From the NCBI RefSeq assembly GCF_000425065.1, contig NZ_AULB01000022.1, positions 96,351-160,350 of the forward strand: a stretch of 64,000 nucleotides of DNA, written 5' to 3'. Position 1 is the stretch's first letter. Each line of letters starts with the position of its first letter. Positions 25,771 through 34,027 of this stretch are shown in pieces. The notes below the pieces were generated by a model. It was not told the origin of the DNA and did not search any database. It worked only from the letters and a program-made list of their open reading frames with translations. A program made the position numbers and the translations under genes. The stretch is from Actinomadura rifamycini DSM 43936. GTDB taxonomy: Bacteria > Actinomycetota > Actinomycetes > Streptosporangiales > Streptosporangiaceae.

Positions 25771-26535
25771 TTGGCAACCGTGGCGAACCACGTCAGGGTC
25801 GATGCCGACGACGTCCTCACGATCGGCTGGGACGCGCCCCTGCCGGACGGCGAACGCGTCGTCCTGCGGCACGCGGCGTCCGGCGCCGTCCGGGCCGGAC
25901 GCGCCGCCGGCGACGGCGCCCGCTGGACGCTGCCGGCCGGCGACCTCGGCACCGGCGCCTGGGAGGCGTGCATCGAGGCGGGCGGCATCGTCCGTCCGTT
26001 GCGCACCGACGACCCCGGGTTCTCCCTCGACGGCCTCCTTGTCTACGCCGACCGGCCCCGCGACCGCGCCGTCCGCGTCACCCGCACCCCGGACGGGCGC
26101 GCCGGGCTGCGGGTCCGCGCGGTCGCCCCGCACGCCGAGGTCCGCACCGTGCACCCGGGCGGCGGCGAGATCCGCATCGCGGGCCGCCTCGCCTACACCG
26201 GCCCGCGGCGCGGCGCCGCCCGCCTGGTCGCCGTCGCCCGCGGCACCGGCCGGCGGGCCGCCTGGCCCGCGCGCCTCGACGGCACCGCCTTCCGCGTCAG
26301 CGCGCCCGTCGACGTCCTGACCGCCGAGCCGCCCGCCATCTGGGACCTGTGGCTCGACGCGGACGACGTCCACGCGCGGCTCGCGACCCGCCTCGACGAC
26401 GCCCCCGGCAAGCGCGGCATGGTCTCCTACCCGCGCCAGCTCGCCGGGGACCGCTCGGTCCGGCCGTACTACACGGTGCGCGACGAGCTCTCCGTCGCCT
26501 GCCACGCGCTCGACGGCGGGGACGGCGCCCGATGA
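25771..26535 (+). CDS. Free-standing beta-rich domain protein related to the C-terminus of its glycosyltransferase neighbours
   Basis: 254 residues from a TTG at 25771, chosen because GGGGGAGGG lies eight bases before it; a TTG at 25732 and a GTG at 25780 are in the same frame. There is no signal peptide, membrane segment or known catalytic motif. The whole chain reads as beta strands. It ends with RPYYTVRDELSVAC (near residue 232), resembling the motif found twice in the upstream GT2 protein. Together these suggest a detached accessory domain of the TagF/GT2 proteins, perhaps binding the growing polymer or the partner enzymes. The stop overlaps the next GT4 start (ATGA), so the two are translationally coupled. 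Function unknown. Confidence 0.75.
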   Translation: MATVANHVRVDADDVLTIGWDAPLPDGERVVLRHAASGAVRAGRAAGDGARWTLPAGDLGTGAWEACIEAGGIVRPLRTDDPGFSLDGLLVYADRPRDRAVRVTRTPDGRAGLRVRAVAPHAEVRTVHPGGGEIRIAGRLAYTGPRRGAARLVAVARGTGRRAAWPARLDGTAFRVSAPVDVLTAEPPAIWDLWLDADDVHARLATRLDDAPGKRGMVSYPRQLAGDRSVRPYYTVRDELSVACHALDGGDGAR

Positions 26536-27677
26536 GGATCGTCTTCATGCTGCTGGACGCGGCGGCGCTCGACGGCACCGTGCGCAGCACGTTCACGCTC
26601 GCGGGCGAGCTGGCCCGCCGCCACGACGTCGAGATCCTCAGCGTGCTGCGCACCACCGACGCCCCCGCGTTCCCGCTCCCCGACCGCGTCCGGCTCCAGC
26701 ACCTCGTGGACGCCCGGGACGACGCGCGGCTCGCGCGGCTGCGGCCCGGCCGCGCCCGCCGCCTCCACGAGGAGCCCAGCGCGCTCGTCCATCCCGAGGA
26801 GCGCTCCTACCGCTTCTTCTCCGCGCTCACCGACGAGCGCATCCCCCGCGCCATGCGGCGGCTCCGCGCCGACGTGCTCGTCACCACCCGCGCGGGCCTG
26901 AACGTCGCCGCCGCCCGCTTCGCGCCGTCCCGCATCGCCCGCGTCGGGCAGGAGCACCTGCACCTCGGCATCCACGAGCCCGGCATCCTCGCCGAGATCG
27001 AACGCTGGTACCCGAAGCTGGACGCGGTCACCACGCTGACCGGCGCCGACCGCGAGAGCTACGAGCGGCTCATCCCCGGCACGACCGTCCGGACGCTCCG
27101 CAACGGCCTGCCCGACCGCGTGTACCCGCGCTCCCGGCAGGAGAACAAGATCGTCGTGGCGGCCGGCCGGCTCGCCTGGATCAAGGGCTACGACCTGCTG
27201 ATCAAGGCGTTCGCCCGGGTCGCGGAGAAGCACCCCGAGTGGACGCTGCGGATCCACGGCAAGGGCGGCCGGTTCGAGCAGCTCCGCCGCCTCGTCACCC
27301 GCCTCGGGCTCTACAACAACGTCATGCTGATGGGCCCGTCGGACGACATCGAGGGCGAGTTCGCGAAGGCGTCGATCCTCGCCGTCCCGTCCCGCGCCGA
27401 GGCGTTCGGCATGACGATCGTCGAGGGCTTCGCGTGCGGCCTGCCCGCCGTCGCGTTCGACTGCCCCCGCGGCCCCCGCGAGATCATCACCGACGGGCAC
27501 GACGGCCTGCTCGTCCCGCCCGAGGATCCGACCGCCCTCGGCGACGCGCTCGTCCGGCTCATCGACGACGGGCCCCTGCGCCGCCGGATGGCCGCGGCGG
27601 CGCCCGGCAGCGCCCGCCGCTACGCCGTCCGGTCCGTCGCCGCCGACTGGGAGGACCTCCTCACCGCGCTCCGGTAG
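26532..27677 (+). CDS. Glycosyltransferase family 4
   Basis: 381 residues. The N-terminal half opens with MRIVFMLLDAAALDGTVRS. The donor domain has VAAGRLAWIKGYDLLIKAF (about 205-223) and the EAFGMTIVEGFACGLPAVAF run (about 292-311), with both Glu residues of the family's E-x7-E site, so it should be an active retaining GT-B enzyme. Relatives in actinomycetes occur with TagF-like genes in teichoic acid loci. It overlaps the beta-domain gene by four bases and is the last gene of this run before a 166-base gap. Sugar and acceptor unknown. Confidence 0.92.
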   Translation: MRIVFMLLDAAALDGTVRSTFTLAGELARRHDVEILSVLRTTDAPAFPLPDRVRLQHLVDARDDARLARLRPGRARRLHEEPSALVHPEERSYRFFSALTDERIPRAMRRLRADVLVTTRAGLNVAAARFAPSRIARVGQEHLHLGIHEPGILAEIERWYPKLDAVTTLTGADRESYERLIPGTTVRTLRNGLPDRVYPRSRQENKIVVAAGRLAWIKGYDLLIKAFARVAEKHPEWTLRIHGKGGRFEQLRRLVTRLGLYNNVMLMGPSDDIEGEFAKASILAVPSRAEAFGMTIVEGFACGLPAVAFDCPRGPREIITDGHDGLLVPPEDPTALGDALVRLIDDGPLRRRMAAAAPGSARRYAVRSVAADWEDLLTALR

Positions 27678-27715
27678 CGGCCTCGCCCCGCGGCCCCCGG
27701 CAACGCCCATCGATA

Positions 27716-27729
27716 CCGGACATGTCCGG
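27716..27729. promoter_or_regulatory. Perfect 14-base palindrome CCGGACATGTCCGG upstream of the CDP-alcohol phosphotransferase gene
   Basis: Exact palindrome in the 166-base gap between the GT4 stop (27677) and the phosphotransferase start (27844). A dimeric regulator could bind it. A possible -10 box, TAGCAT, is at 27805-27810. The sequence is not one I can tie to a named regulator. Confidence 0.4.
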
Positions 27730-27843
27730 AGGGTGAACGCGCGGTTCCGCTGATCTCACCCCGGCAGTCGGGGAGAATGCCGGAGGCCACTTCCGGACAG
27801 TCGCTAGCATCGGAACGGCCCTGACGACGAAAGGACACCCACC

Positions 27844-28875
27844 ATGGCGAACTTCACGCTCGACGACGTTCGGCAACGGACGTACAAGGCGCGTGACGCG
27901 TGGTGGACGGTCCTGCTCGTCGACCCGCTCGCCGCGCGGCTGGTGAAGGTCACCGCCAACCGCACCCGCATCACCCCGAACCAGCTCACCGTCGCGGCGC
28001 TCGTCCTCGGCCTGGCGGCGGGCGCGTGCTTCGCGATGGCCGACTGGCAGTGGCTGCTCGCGGGCGCGCTGCTGTACCACCTGTCGTTCACGCTCGACTG
28101 CATGGACGGCAAGATCGCGCGGCTGAAGGGCACCGGTTCGGTGTTCGGCGCGTGGCTCGACTACATCTTCGACCGGCTGCGGGTCCTCGCCTGCGCGATC
28201 GCGCTGATGGCCGGGCAGTACGCCGCCACCGGCAACGTCGCCTACGTGTGGACGGCGCTCGCCGTCGTCTTCCTCGACATGCTCCGCTACATGGACTCCC
28301 TCGAGATCTTCAAGGTGCGGGCGCAGATGCGGTCGACGCTGGCGAAGACGCGGCGGGAGGCCGAGTCGCTGGAGCTGGCGGAGCTGCGCGCCGGGGGCGC
28401 CGCGCAGGACGAGGTCGGCGCGCGGCTCGCGTCGGCGGAGCGCACCCTGGACGAGGGCGACGCCGAGGACGAGAACCGGGTCGTCGGCGAGGAGGCCGCC
28501 GAGAAGGCCGCCGACGCGGTCATGCAGCGGGGCCTCTACACGCGGTTCCCCTGGTACATCCGGATCCGCGACGTGCTCATGCGCGGGCGCATCCGGCCGC
28601 ACCTGTTCAGCGGCATCGAGTTCCAGATGGGCGTGTTCATCGTCGCGCCGGTCGCCGCCGCGGTCGTCTCGGGCGCGATCATCCCGGTCGTCGCGGTCAG
28701 CGCCGCCGGGATGCTGTTCTTCGAGCTCGTGGTCATCTACAAGTTCTGGATGGCGACCCACGCCTACAACCGGAACATGGCCGCGCTGGAGGAGAAGATC
28801 TCCGGACACCGGGACCGCCTGCCCGCCGAGGAGTTCGAGCGGATCCAGGCGGGCGCCGGCACCAGCGCCGGCTGA
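27844..28875 (+). CDS. CDP-alcohol phosphatidyltransferase family membrane enzyme (canonical motif)
   Basis: 343 residues from an ATG with AAAGGA upstream. The catalytic motif D-x2-DG-x2-AR-x8-G-x3-D-x3-D is complete at Asp85, Asp88, Gly89, Ala92-Arg93, Gly102, Asp106 and Asp110, and the preceding ITPNQLT segment (43-49) is also canonical. Six or so membrane segments are broken by an unusual charged, Glu/Ala-rich cytoplasmic insert (about residues 155-235). Enzymes of this family move a phospho-alcohol from a CDP-alcohol to a hydroxyl acceptor, making phospholipids or polyol phosphodiesters. Coming after the TagF-like run, it may make the lipid or linkage unit of the polymer, but a role in ordinary phospholipid synthesis is not excluded. 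Confidence 0.88.
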   Translation: MANFTLDDVRQRTYKARDAWWTVLLVDPLAARLVKVTANRTRITPNQLTVAALVLGLAAGACFAMADWQWLLAGALLYHLSFTLDCMDGKIARLKGTGSVFGAWLDYIFDRLRVLACAIALMAGQYAATGNVAYVWTALAVVFLDMLRYMDSLEIFKVRAQMRSTLAKTRREAESLELAELRAGGAAQDEVGARLASAERTLDEGDAEDENRVVGEEAAEKAADAVMQRGLYTRFPWYIRIRDVLMRGRIRPHLFSGIEFQMGVFIVAPVAAAVVSGAIIPVVAVSAAGMLFFELVVIYKFWMATHAYNRNMAALEEKISGHRDRLPAEEFERIQAGAGTSAG

Positions 28876-28941
28876 CCCGCCCCTCCGGGCCGCCCGCCCG
28901 GTGCGCCCGTCCGGCACGCCCGTCCGCGCCGGGGGCCGGGG

Positions 28942-29769
28942 TCAGCGCTTGATGAACTCGAGCAGGTCGCGGTTGAAGCGCTCCTTGTCGCCCGGGACCA
29001 TCGCGATGCCGTGGGACCCGCCCTCGTAGACCTTGAGCTCCGCGCCCGGGATGAGCTGCGCGGACTTGCGGCCGGTGGCGTCGATCGGGACGATCTGGTC
29101 GTCGTCGCCGTGGACGATCAGCGTCGGGACGTCGAACCGGCGCAGGTCGCCGGTGAAGTCGGTGCGCGCGAACGCGTCCACGCACTTCAGACCGGCCTGG
29201 ATGTTCTCGTGCATCGCCATGAACCAGAACGCGTCCCGGTTGCCCTGGGTGGCCTTCGAGCCCGGGCGGTTCGCGGAGAAGAACGCCTCGGACGCGTCCT
29301 TCCAGTACTGCGAGCGCTCGGTGGCGATGCCCTTCTTGATGTCCTCGAAGACCTGCTCGGGGACGCCTTCCGGGTTGCCCGGCCCCTGGATCATCAGCGG
29401 CGGGATGGCCGACAGCAGGACCGCGCGGGAGACCCGGCCCGTGCCGTGGCGGCCGATGTAGCGGGCGAGTTCCCCGCCGCCCATGGAGTGCGCGACGAGC
29501 GTCGCGTCCCGCAGGTCGAGCCGCTCCATCAGGTCGTTGAGGTCGTCGGCGAAGGTGTCGAAGTCGTAGCCGGTGAAGGGCTGGCTGGAGCGACCGTGGC
29601 CGCGCCGGTCGTGCGCGACGCCCCGGAAGCCGTTGTCGGCGACCGTCCGCATCTGGTCCTCCCAGGCGTCGGCGTTCAGCGGCCACCCGTGGATGAACAC
29701 CACCGGGTCGCCGTCGCCCCAGTCCTTGTAGAAGATCTCCTCTCCGTCGCGCGTCTTCACGTACCCCAT
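28942..29769 (-). CDS. Alpha/beta hydrolase (non-haem chloroperoxidase/arylesterase-like)
   Basis: 275 residues from the ATG at 29769. The fold signatures are all present: the oxyanion-hole segment FIHGWPLNADAW (about 24-35), the nucleophile elbow AHSMGGGE (Ser near 97), the acid in LIVHGDDDQIVP (about 220), and the His in GGSHGIAMV near 250. This subgroup is often labelled non-haem chloroperoxidase; in practice the members are esterases or perhydrolases. It stands apart from the glycopolymer genes: it is convergent with the phosphotransferase gene and separated from the operon upstream by a strong hairpin. It may be unrelated to the surface polymer. Physiological substrate unknown. Confidence 0.9.
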   Translation of the reverse strand: MGYVKTRDGEEIFYKDWGDGDPVVFIHGWPLNADAWEDQMRTVADNGFRGVAHDRRGHGRSSQPFTGYDFDTFADDLNDLMERLDLRDATLVAHSMGGGELARYIGRHGTGRVSRAVLLSAIPPLMIQGPGNPEGVPEQVFEDIKKGIATERSQYWKDASEAFFSANRPGSKATQGNRDAFWFMAMHENIQAGLKCVDAFARTDFTGDLRRFDVPTLIVHGDDDQIVPIDATGRKSAQLIPGAELKVYEGGSHGIAMVPGDKERFNRDLLEFIKR

Positions 29770-29800
29770 GCGGGTGCCCCCCCGGTTCGCGATGGTGTCG

Positions 29801-29834
29801 GCCCTTCCTCGGGCGTGACTGCCCGAGGAAGGGC
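29801..29834 (-). terminator. Perfect 14-bp hairpin terminator at the end of the wecB operon
   Basis: Positions 29801-29814 pair without mismatch with 29821-29834 around a 6-base loop. It lies 54 bases past the stop of the double glycosyltransferase gene on the minus strand and before the hydrolase start, so it separates the two transcription units. No T-run follows. Confidence 0.7.
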
Positions 29835-29887
29835 GTCCGGTAAGCCACCGGCGGACCAAGAAACCTTTGCGGCGCCCCGGTGCCCGG

Positions 29888-32107
29888 CTACGGCGCGGCG
29901 GGCGCCTCGGTGCGCGCCGGGGGCCGCGCGAGGAGGTCCGTCCACCGGCGGCAGACCTCGTCGAGCCCGTACGCCGCGCGGACCTGCTCGCGGGCGTCCG
30001 CCGCGTCGCCCTCCCAGCGGCCGAGCGCGACGGTGTCGGCGATGGACGCCGCCATGGCGGCCGGGCCGTCGTGGATCCACCGCCGGTCGTAGATCGTGTC
30101 GGAGCCGGGCCACGGCAGCAGGGCCGGGACCGCGCCGGACGCCATGCCCTCGGCGGGCGCGAGGTGGAAGCTCTCGTCGTCGCTGGTGGACAGGACGAAC
30201 CCGATGCGGCGCAGCCAGGACGCGACGTCGCGGCCGTAGGAGTCGAACACCACGCCGCCGGCGAGGAGCGGGGAGCGCCGGATCCGGCGGAACAGCTTCT
30301 CGTAGTGCTCCCGCTCCTCGTCCTTCTGCCAGATCCACCAGTACTCCCACGGGAGCTTGGACTTGACGAAGAGCGTGAAGCGCGGGTCGTCGCGGCGCAG
30401 CTCCTCCAGCACGTCGACGGCGAGGTCGAGGCGCTTGCGGGACGGCGCGATGCCGATGATCCCGAGGTGGTGCTCCGCCCCGGCGAGCTTCGGCCGGTCG
30501 AGCTGCCGGTCGTCCACCCAGTTCGGGACGGTGACGACCTTCTCGGCGGGCCAGCCGGTCATCTCGCGGGTCAGGTCCGTGTAGTGCGGGCTGACGCAGA
30601 CGACCTGGTCGACGGCGTCGATGTCGAGTTGCTTGGGCCAGGGCGCGTACAGCTCGAACCGGTGGAGCCGGACGACGAGGCGCTGCCCCGCGCGCTTGTT
30701 CTTCGCGTACCAGAGCGCGTTCGGGCCGCACCATTCGCAGACGACGACGTCGGCCCACTCGACGAGTTCGCGGCTGCGGTCGGCGTCGTGGGCCTTCAGC
30801 GCCGCCCAGTGGTCGACCCGGATCTCCATGTCGGGGCGCGACCGCAGGTAGTCGAGGAGGCGGGTGAAGAACTTCAGGTCGTGCCCCGCGACGCCGACGC
30901 GCAGCTTCCGCGCCCCCGGACGGTACGCGGCCGCGGCCGCCGCGACCTGTTCGGCGGGCTCGGGGAACGTCTCGGCGAGGTACCCGCGGAGCCGCGCGGC
31001 GGCGGCGTCGAGGCCGAAGCCGGCGGCGGCCGCGCGGCAGCGGTCGACGGCGAGGGTGAACACCTCGGGGTTCTTGCCGATGAGCGCGAGCGCGTCGAGG
31101 ACGTCGCTCTCGGACGCGGCGAACAGCGGGTAGTCGGCGCCGAACAGCCGCTCGTGCATGGGCGTCCGGTTGAGGACGACCGGGACGCCGAGCATGCCGC
31201 ATTCGAGGAGCTTGGTCGACAGTTCGAGGCTCGCGTCCATCTCGGGGTGCCGCCACGACAGGCCGACGTCGCAGCCCGCGGTGAGCCGCATCGCCTCGGC
31301 GCGCGGGTGGCCGCCGTGCCAGACGACGCCCTCGCCGGTCTCGAGGGCGGTGCGCATCCGGTCGGCGTAGCCGGGGTCGTCCGGGTCGTCGTGGATCTTG
31401 TCGCCGACCATGTGCAGTTCGGCGTCCACCCCGCGCCGGCCGAGCAGGCGCGGCAGCGCGCACATCTCGTAGGTGTTCCAGCGCGGCGCGAACTTGCCCG
31501 TGTAGACGAGGCGGAGGGCGCGTCCGTCCGGGGTCCCGGCGGGGCGCGGCTCCAGGCCGTCGGGGAGCACGACGACGGGCGGGAACAGGACGCTCTTGCC
31601 CGCGGTGGCGGGGACGGCGGCCTCCAGGAAGCCGCGGAGCTCCTCGGTCTGGCAGAGCAGCAGCCGGGACGCGTCGGCGATGCGGCGCAGGTCGGCCTTG
31701 GCGGCGTTGTCGAACCGCCCGGCGGACTGCGGCACGTCGGTGAGGTACGTCCACAGCCGTCCGGCGAGGGCGGTGTGGCACAGCTTCCCGGCGAGCCGGC
31801 GGCCGCGCACGACGGCGAGGTCGAACGGCCGCTCCGCGTCGATGCGGGCGAGCGCCACCGCGGCCGTCCGCGGCTGCATCGGGGCGTCGCCGTCGATGAG
31901 GCGCTCGGCGTGCGGGCTGCGGACGGTGACGCCCGGCAGGCCGCGCAGCGGGTCGACGAGGCGCCCGGTGCGCACCGGCGCCTTCAGGACGAGCGTCACC
32001 TCGCAGCCCGCGCGGGCCAGCGCCTGCACCATGCCCTGGACCCAGATCGCCGACCCGTCGATCAGGTTCAGGTCGACGTCGCCGTAGACGAGTGCGCGCG
32101 GCTTCAC
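29888..32107 (-). CDS. Double glycosyltransferase: two GT-B (GT4-like) units in one chain
   Basis: 739 residues from a GTG at 32107 with a strong AAAGGAG site. The first unit (about 1-370) begins with ALVYGDVDLNLIDGSAIWVQ. Its donor domain has LVYTGKFAPRWNTYEM near 220 and the DASLELSTKLLECGMLGVPV run near 290. After an Ala-rich linker a second start of a GT-B fold appears near residue 398 (KLRVGVAGHDLKFF), with PNWVDD and IGIAPSRKRLDLAVDVLEEL further on and a donor-site region SFHLAPAEGMASGAVPAL near 660. The second half resembles actinomycete glycosyltransferases of surface-polymer loci. It is the last gene of the minus-strand set wecB, coiled-coil protein, double GT, and may add two sugars in succession. 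Confidence 0.85.
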   Translation of the reverse strand: MKPRALVYGDVDLNLIDGSAIWVQGMVQALARAGCEVTLVLKAPVRTGRLVDPLRGLPGVTVRSPHAERLIDGDAPMQPRTAAVALARIDAERPFDLAVVRGRRLAGKLCHTALAGRLWTYLTDVPQSAGRFDNAAKADLRRIADASRLLLCQTEELRGFLEAAVPATAGKSVLFPPVVVLPDGLEPRPAGTPDGRALRLVYTGKFAPRWNTYEMCALPRLLGRRGVDAELHMVGDKIHDDPDDPGYADRMRTALETGEGVVWHGGHPRAEAMRLTAGCDVGLSWRHPEMDASLELSTKLLECGMLGVPVVLNRTPMHERLFGADYPLFAASESDVLDALALIGKNPEVFTLAVDRCRAAAAGFGLDAAAARLRGYLAETFPEPAEQVAAAAAAYRPGARKLRVGVAGHDLKFFTRLLDYLRSRPDMEIRVDHWAALKAHDADRSRELVEWADVVVCEWCGPNALWYAKNKRAGQRLVVRLHRFELYAPWPKQLDIDAVDQVVCVSPHYTDLTREMTGWPAEKVVTVPNWVDDRQLDRPKLAGAEHHLGIIGIAPSRKRLDLAVDVLEELRRDDPRFTLFVKSKLPWEYWWIWQKDEEREHYEKLFRRIRRSPLLAGGVVFDSYGRDVASWLRRIGFVLSTSDDESFHLAPAEGMASGAVPALLPWPGSDTIYDRRWIHDGPAAMAASIADTVALGRWEGDAADAREQVRAAYGLDEVCRRWTDLLARPPARTEAPAAP

Positions 32108-32118
32108 GTGGTCTCCTT

Positions 32119-32883
32119 TCAACGGGCCGGCTCCAGCGGGGCCCCGAGCAGCTCGGCGAGCCGGCCGGGCGTCGCCGCGACGGCGTCCCAGTGCAGGGTG
32201 GCGAGGGTGGCGGGCACGGCCGCGGCGCCGTCGTCCCGGCCGTTCCACAGGACGAGCGGCAGGTCGCGGGACGCGGCGAGCGCGCGGACGTCGTCCAGCG
32301 CGCGGTCGCGGTCGTACATGCCCGGGACGCCCAGGTACGCCCACGCCTCGCCGGGGGCGCCCGCGGCGGCGTCGACGACGAGCAGGTCGGCGTCGGCGGA
32401 TTCCAGCGCGATCATGGCGTCGTGCGGGTACAGCCGGATGACCTTGGCGTGCGCGGCGAGGGTCTCCGCCGCGCGCGCGCCGAGGATCCCCGCGACGACG
32501 ATGCCGTCGTAGGGGGCGGCGACGAGGAGCCGGTCCTCGCTGCGGGCCACCGGGTCGAGCCGGACCTGCCCCGCGTCGGTGGTCTTCGGGGCCGCGACGG
32601 GGGCGCTGCGCTTGCGCCACAGCCGGTACAGCTCCTTGGGCAGCCGCGTGCCGCGCCGCGTCGGGTTGCGGGCGGCGCCGGCGACGAGCCGGCCGAACTG
32701 CACGGTCGTCGAGCCTTCGAGGGCGGCCAGCCGCCGCTCGAGCTCGTGGACGCGGGCCTCCCGCTCGCGCAGCGCCGCGCGCAGCCGCGCGGCCTGCTGC
32801 TTCGCCTTGGCGCCGTCCTTGGCGGCGCGGGCGGTCGCGGCGGCCCGCGGGTCGTCCCCGCCGCGCCGGATCGGATCAGTCAC
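32119..32883 (-). CDS. Coiled-coil protein with a truncated GT-B-like domain
   Basis: 254 residues from a GTG at 32883 that overlaps the end of wecB by eight bases. Residues 15-60 are a charged Ala/Arg/Glu coiled coil. After a basic linker comes an alpha/beta region with Rossmann-type strands (RLLVAAPYDGIVVAGILG, DADLLVVDAAAG, then LPLVLWNGRDDG near 215). The last segment recalls the FWNxED motif in the N-terminal half of CgeB-like glycosyltransferases. No donor-binding half is present, so it is probably not active alone. It sits 11 bases before the double glycosyltransferase gene and could be its partner or scaffold. No firm family assignment. Confidence 0.7.
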   Translation of the reverse strand: MTDPIRRGGDDPRAAATARAAKDGAKAKQQAARLRAALREREARVHELERRLAALEGSTTVQFGRLVAGAARNPTRRGTRLPKELYRLWRKRSAPVAAPKTTDAGQVRLDPVARSEDRLLVAAPYDGIVVAGILGARAAETLAAHAKVIRLYPHDAMIALESADADLLVVDAAAGAPGEAWAYLGVPGMYDRDRALDDVRALAASRDLPLVLWNGRDDGAAAVPATLATLHWDAVAATPGRLAELLGAPLEPAR

Positions 32884-33985
32884 CGATGAACTCCATGATC
32901 ACTTCTGCGATGCGGGGGCCGGCCGCGCCGTCCCAGAGCGGGGGCCTCCGCGCGTTCTCGTACCGGGCCGCGGCGTCCTCGCCCGCCGCGGTGTTCGCCT
33001 CCAGAACCTTCCGCACCTGCGGCACCAGCTCCTCGAACGTGACGAGGCGGTTCGTGCCGTGGGTGACGGTGATGGGGCGCTCGGTGTTCGGCCGGACCGT
33101 CAGGCACGGCACGCCGAGGATCGTGGTCTCCTCCTGCAGACCCCCCGAGTCGGTGACGACGGCGGCCGCGCCGCGCACGGCCCCGATGAAGTCGGTGTAG
33201 CCGAGCGGCTCCAGGACGTGGACGCCCGCGTGGTCGTCCAGCCCGGCGGCCAGCAGGTTGGCGCGGCCGCGCGGGTGCACCGGGATGACCAGGTCGGCGA
33301 GGTCGGCGATGCCGTGCAGCCGCCGGACGAGGTCGGCCGCGGTGTCCGGGGCGTCCACGTTGGTGGGCCGGTGCATCGTGGCCAGGACGTACCGGTCCGG
33401 CAGCCCGTGCTCCGCGCGGACCCGACCGGTGTCGAACGCGTCCAGGTTGGCCAGCAGCGTGTCGATCATCGGGTTGCCGACCAGGTGGGCGCGCTCCACC
33501 GGGACGCCCTCGTTCGCCAGGTGCCCGATCCCCTCCGGGCTCGTGACCAGGCAGATGTCGGAGAGCTGGTCGGTGAGCCGGCGGTTGACCTCCTCGGGCA
33601 TCGTCATGTCGAAGCTGCGCAGCCCGGCCTCCACATGGGCGACCGGGATGCGCAGCTTGGCCGCGACGAGGGCGGCGGCGATGGTCGAGTTCACGTCGCC
33701 GTACACGATGACGACCGAGGGTGAACGGCTCGTGAACTCCTCCTCCAGCCCGGTCATCAACGCGGCGGTCTGCGCCGCGTGCGAGCCGGAGCCGACGCCG
33801 AGGTTGACGTCGGGCTCCGGAAGGCCGAGCTCCGCGAAGAAGACCTCGGACATGCGGGCGTCGTAGTGCTGCCCGGTGTGGACGACCGCCTGCTCGGCGC
33901 CGGCGGCCTCCAGCGCCCGGATGACCGGAGCCGCCTTGACGAAGTTCGGCCGCGCCCCGAGGACGTGCACGATGGGTGCCAACAC
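32876..33985 (-). CDS. wecB: UDP-N-acetylglucosamine 2-epimerase (non-hydrolysing)
   Basis: 369 residues from the GTG at 33985, preferred because AGAAGGG sits five bases before it; an ATG at 34003 in the same frame has no ribosome site. The protein has the family opening HVLGARPNFVKAAPV, the HTGQHYDARMSEVFF segment, catalytic-region acidic residues in VHVEAGLRSFDMTMPEE, and the UDP-binding TDSGGLQEE segment near 280. It converts UDP-GlcNAc to UDP-ManNAc in the cytoplasm. The dehydrogenase that would oxidise that product to UDP-ManNAcA is encoded nearby at 35587 on the other strand. It heads a three-gene operon ending at the hairpin at 29801-29834. Confidence 0.95.
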   Translation of the reverse strand: MLAPIVHVLGARPNFVKAAPVIRALEAAGAEQAVVHTGQHYDARMSEVFFAELGLPEPDVNLGVGSGSHAAQTAALMTGLEEEFTSRSPSVVIVYGDVNSTIAAALVAAKLRIPVAHVEAGLRSFDMTMPEEVNRRLTDQLSDICLVTSPEGIGHLANEGVPVERAHLVGNPMIDTLLANLDAFDTGRVRAEHGLPDRYVLATMHRPTNVDAPDTAADLVRRLHGIADLADLVIPVHPRGRANLLAAGLDDHAGVHVLEPLGYTDFIGAVRGAAAVVTDSGGLQEETTILGVPCLTVRPNTERPITVTHGTNRLVTFEELVPQVRKVLEANTAAGEDAAARYENARRPPLWDGAAGPRIAEVIMEFIGD

Positions 33986-34027
33986 AATTTCCCTTCTGTT
34001 CATCGGGTCTGCCTACGCTTCCCCGCC

